Below are positions 4,993 to 5,075 of a stretch of 5,075 bases of DNA, piece after piece. Both the position numbers and the translations under genes were made by a program. Positions within the stretch are counted from its first letter, which is position 1; each line of letters opens with the position of its first letter. Where the stretch lies: NCBI GenBank assembly GCA_030607655.1, contig JAUWJN010000199.1, positions 1-5,075 of the forward strand. The letters run 5' to 3'. The notes beneath the pieces are model-generated. The model ran no database searches. It saw only the letters and a list, made by a program, of their open reading frames with translations, and was not told the DNA's origin. This stretch comes from a bacterium. Lineage in GTDB: Bacteria; Armatimonadota; Zipacnadia; Zipacnadales; Zipacnadaceae.

Positions 4993-5075
4993 CTACCTTC
5001 TGCGCGCTAGGGATATTAATTTCATCATAAGCGCTTCGGCAAATAAGCGCAAGTTAGGATTGCCACGCAGATGGC
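4993..5075 (-). CDS. C-terminal tail of an unidentified protein (partial)
   Basis: From the right edge one minus-strand frame is open for 26 codons to a TAG at 4995-4993, while the other two frames stop sooner (inside about 18 codons). The tail, beginning HLRGNPNLRLFAEAL and ending SLARRR, has an amphipathic or hydrophobic stretch and a basic end. It would be the upstream neighbour of the epimerase, separated by 66 nt without a recognisable terminator, so the two could be co-transcribed. The piece is too short for any family assignment, and coding status itself is uncertain. Confidence 0.4.
   Translation of the reverse strand, partial: HLRGNPNLRLFAEALMMKLISLARRR
5024..5052 (-). promoter_or_regulatory. 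Possible weak sigma-70-like promoter upstream of the epimerase
   Basis: On the minus strand TTGCGC (5052-5047) and TATGAT (5029-5024) are 17 bp apart. The -10 matches 5 of 6 consensus positions but the -35 only about 3 of 6. It would give a leader of about 90 nt to the epimerase ATG. It sits inside the possible upstream coding tail, so chance is a real alternative. Confidence 0.22.

Noticed and set aside
5027..5050. Direct repeat ATAAGCGC with a 16-bp period
   Set aside because: Only two 8-bp copies, within a possible coding tail; not enough for a regulatory or iteron claim.

Overview
All supported genes lie on the minus strand, so the window reads from right (5075) to left (1). Strong Shine-Dalgarno sites, compact gene spacing, a consensus sigma-70/sigma-A promoter and oxygen-sensitive Fe-S proteins indicate a bacterium, probably an anaerobe. 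The pairing of a tiny CXXC protein with a polyferredoxin-type membrane protein recalls Clostridia-like or Chloroflexota-like anaerobes. That placement is a low-confidence inference, because there is no rRNA or other marker gene here.

Layout in transcription order: (1) the last 26 codons of an unidentified ORF (about 5073-4993). (2) A 308-aa SDR-type NAD-dependent UDP-sugar 4-epimerase (4926-4000) ending in tandem TAG stops. (3) A short AT-rich control region (3999-3888) with a perfect TTGACA-17-TATAAT promoter starting 4 bp past the epimerase stop codon, a 7-bp inverted repeat around the -10/start region, and a leader of about 73 nt. (4) A Gfo/Idh/MocA oxidoreductase (3887-2859). (5) A TIM-barrel sugar isomerase/epimerase-like protein (2809-1973) lacking several usual metal ligands. 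(6) A 45-aa membrane-anchored CXXC peptide (1947-1810). (7) A strong 16-bp hairpin with a GAUA loop in the gap. (8) A 290-aa membrane protein rich in 4Fe-4S motifs (1743-871). (9) A 229-aa RIO/Kdo-kinase-like protein (874-185), whose TTG start overlaps the previous stop. (10) The first 30 codons of an MgtC/SapB-family membrane protein (91-1).

Genes 4-9 look like one transcription unit driven by the promoter at 3967-3995. The first two probably act on a sugar or polyol (NAD-linked oxidation/reduction plus isomerisation or epimerisation). The next two look like a membrane electron-transfer or redox module, and the kinase is translationally coupled to it. Coupling of sugar oxidoreductases, a membrane Fe-S protein and an atypical kinase in one operon is the most interesting aspect, but the functional link is inference. 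The epimerase upstream probably supplies nucleotide sugars for glycan synthesis and appears to belong to a separate, upstream unit. No mobile elements, CRISPR arrays, rRNAs or tRNAs were seen.
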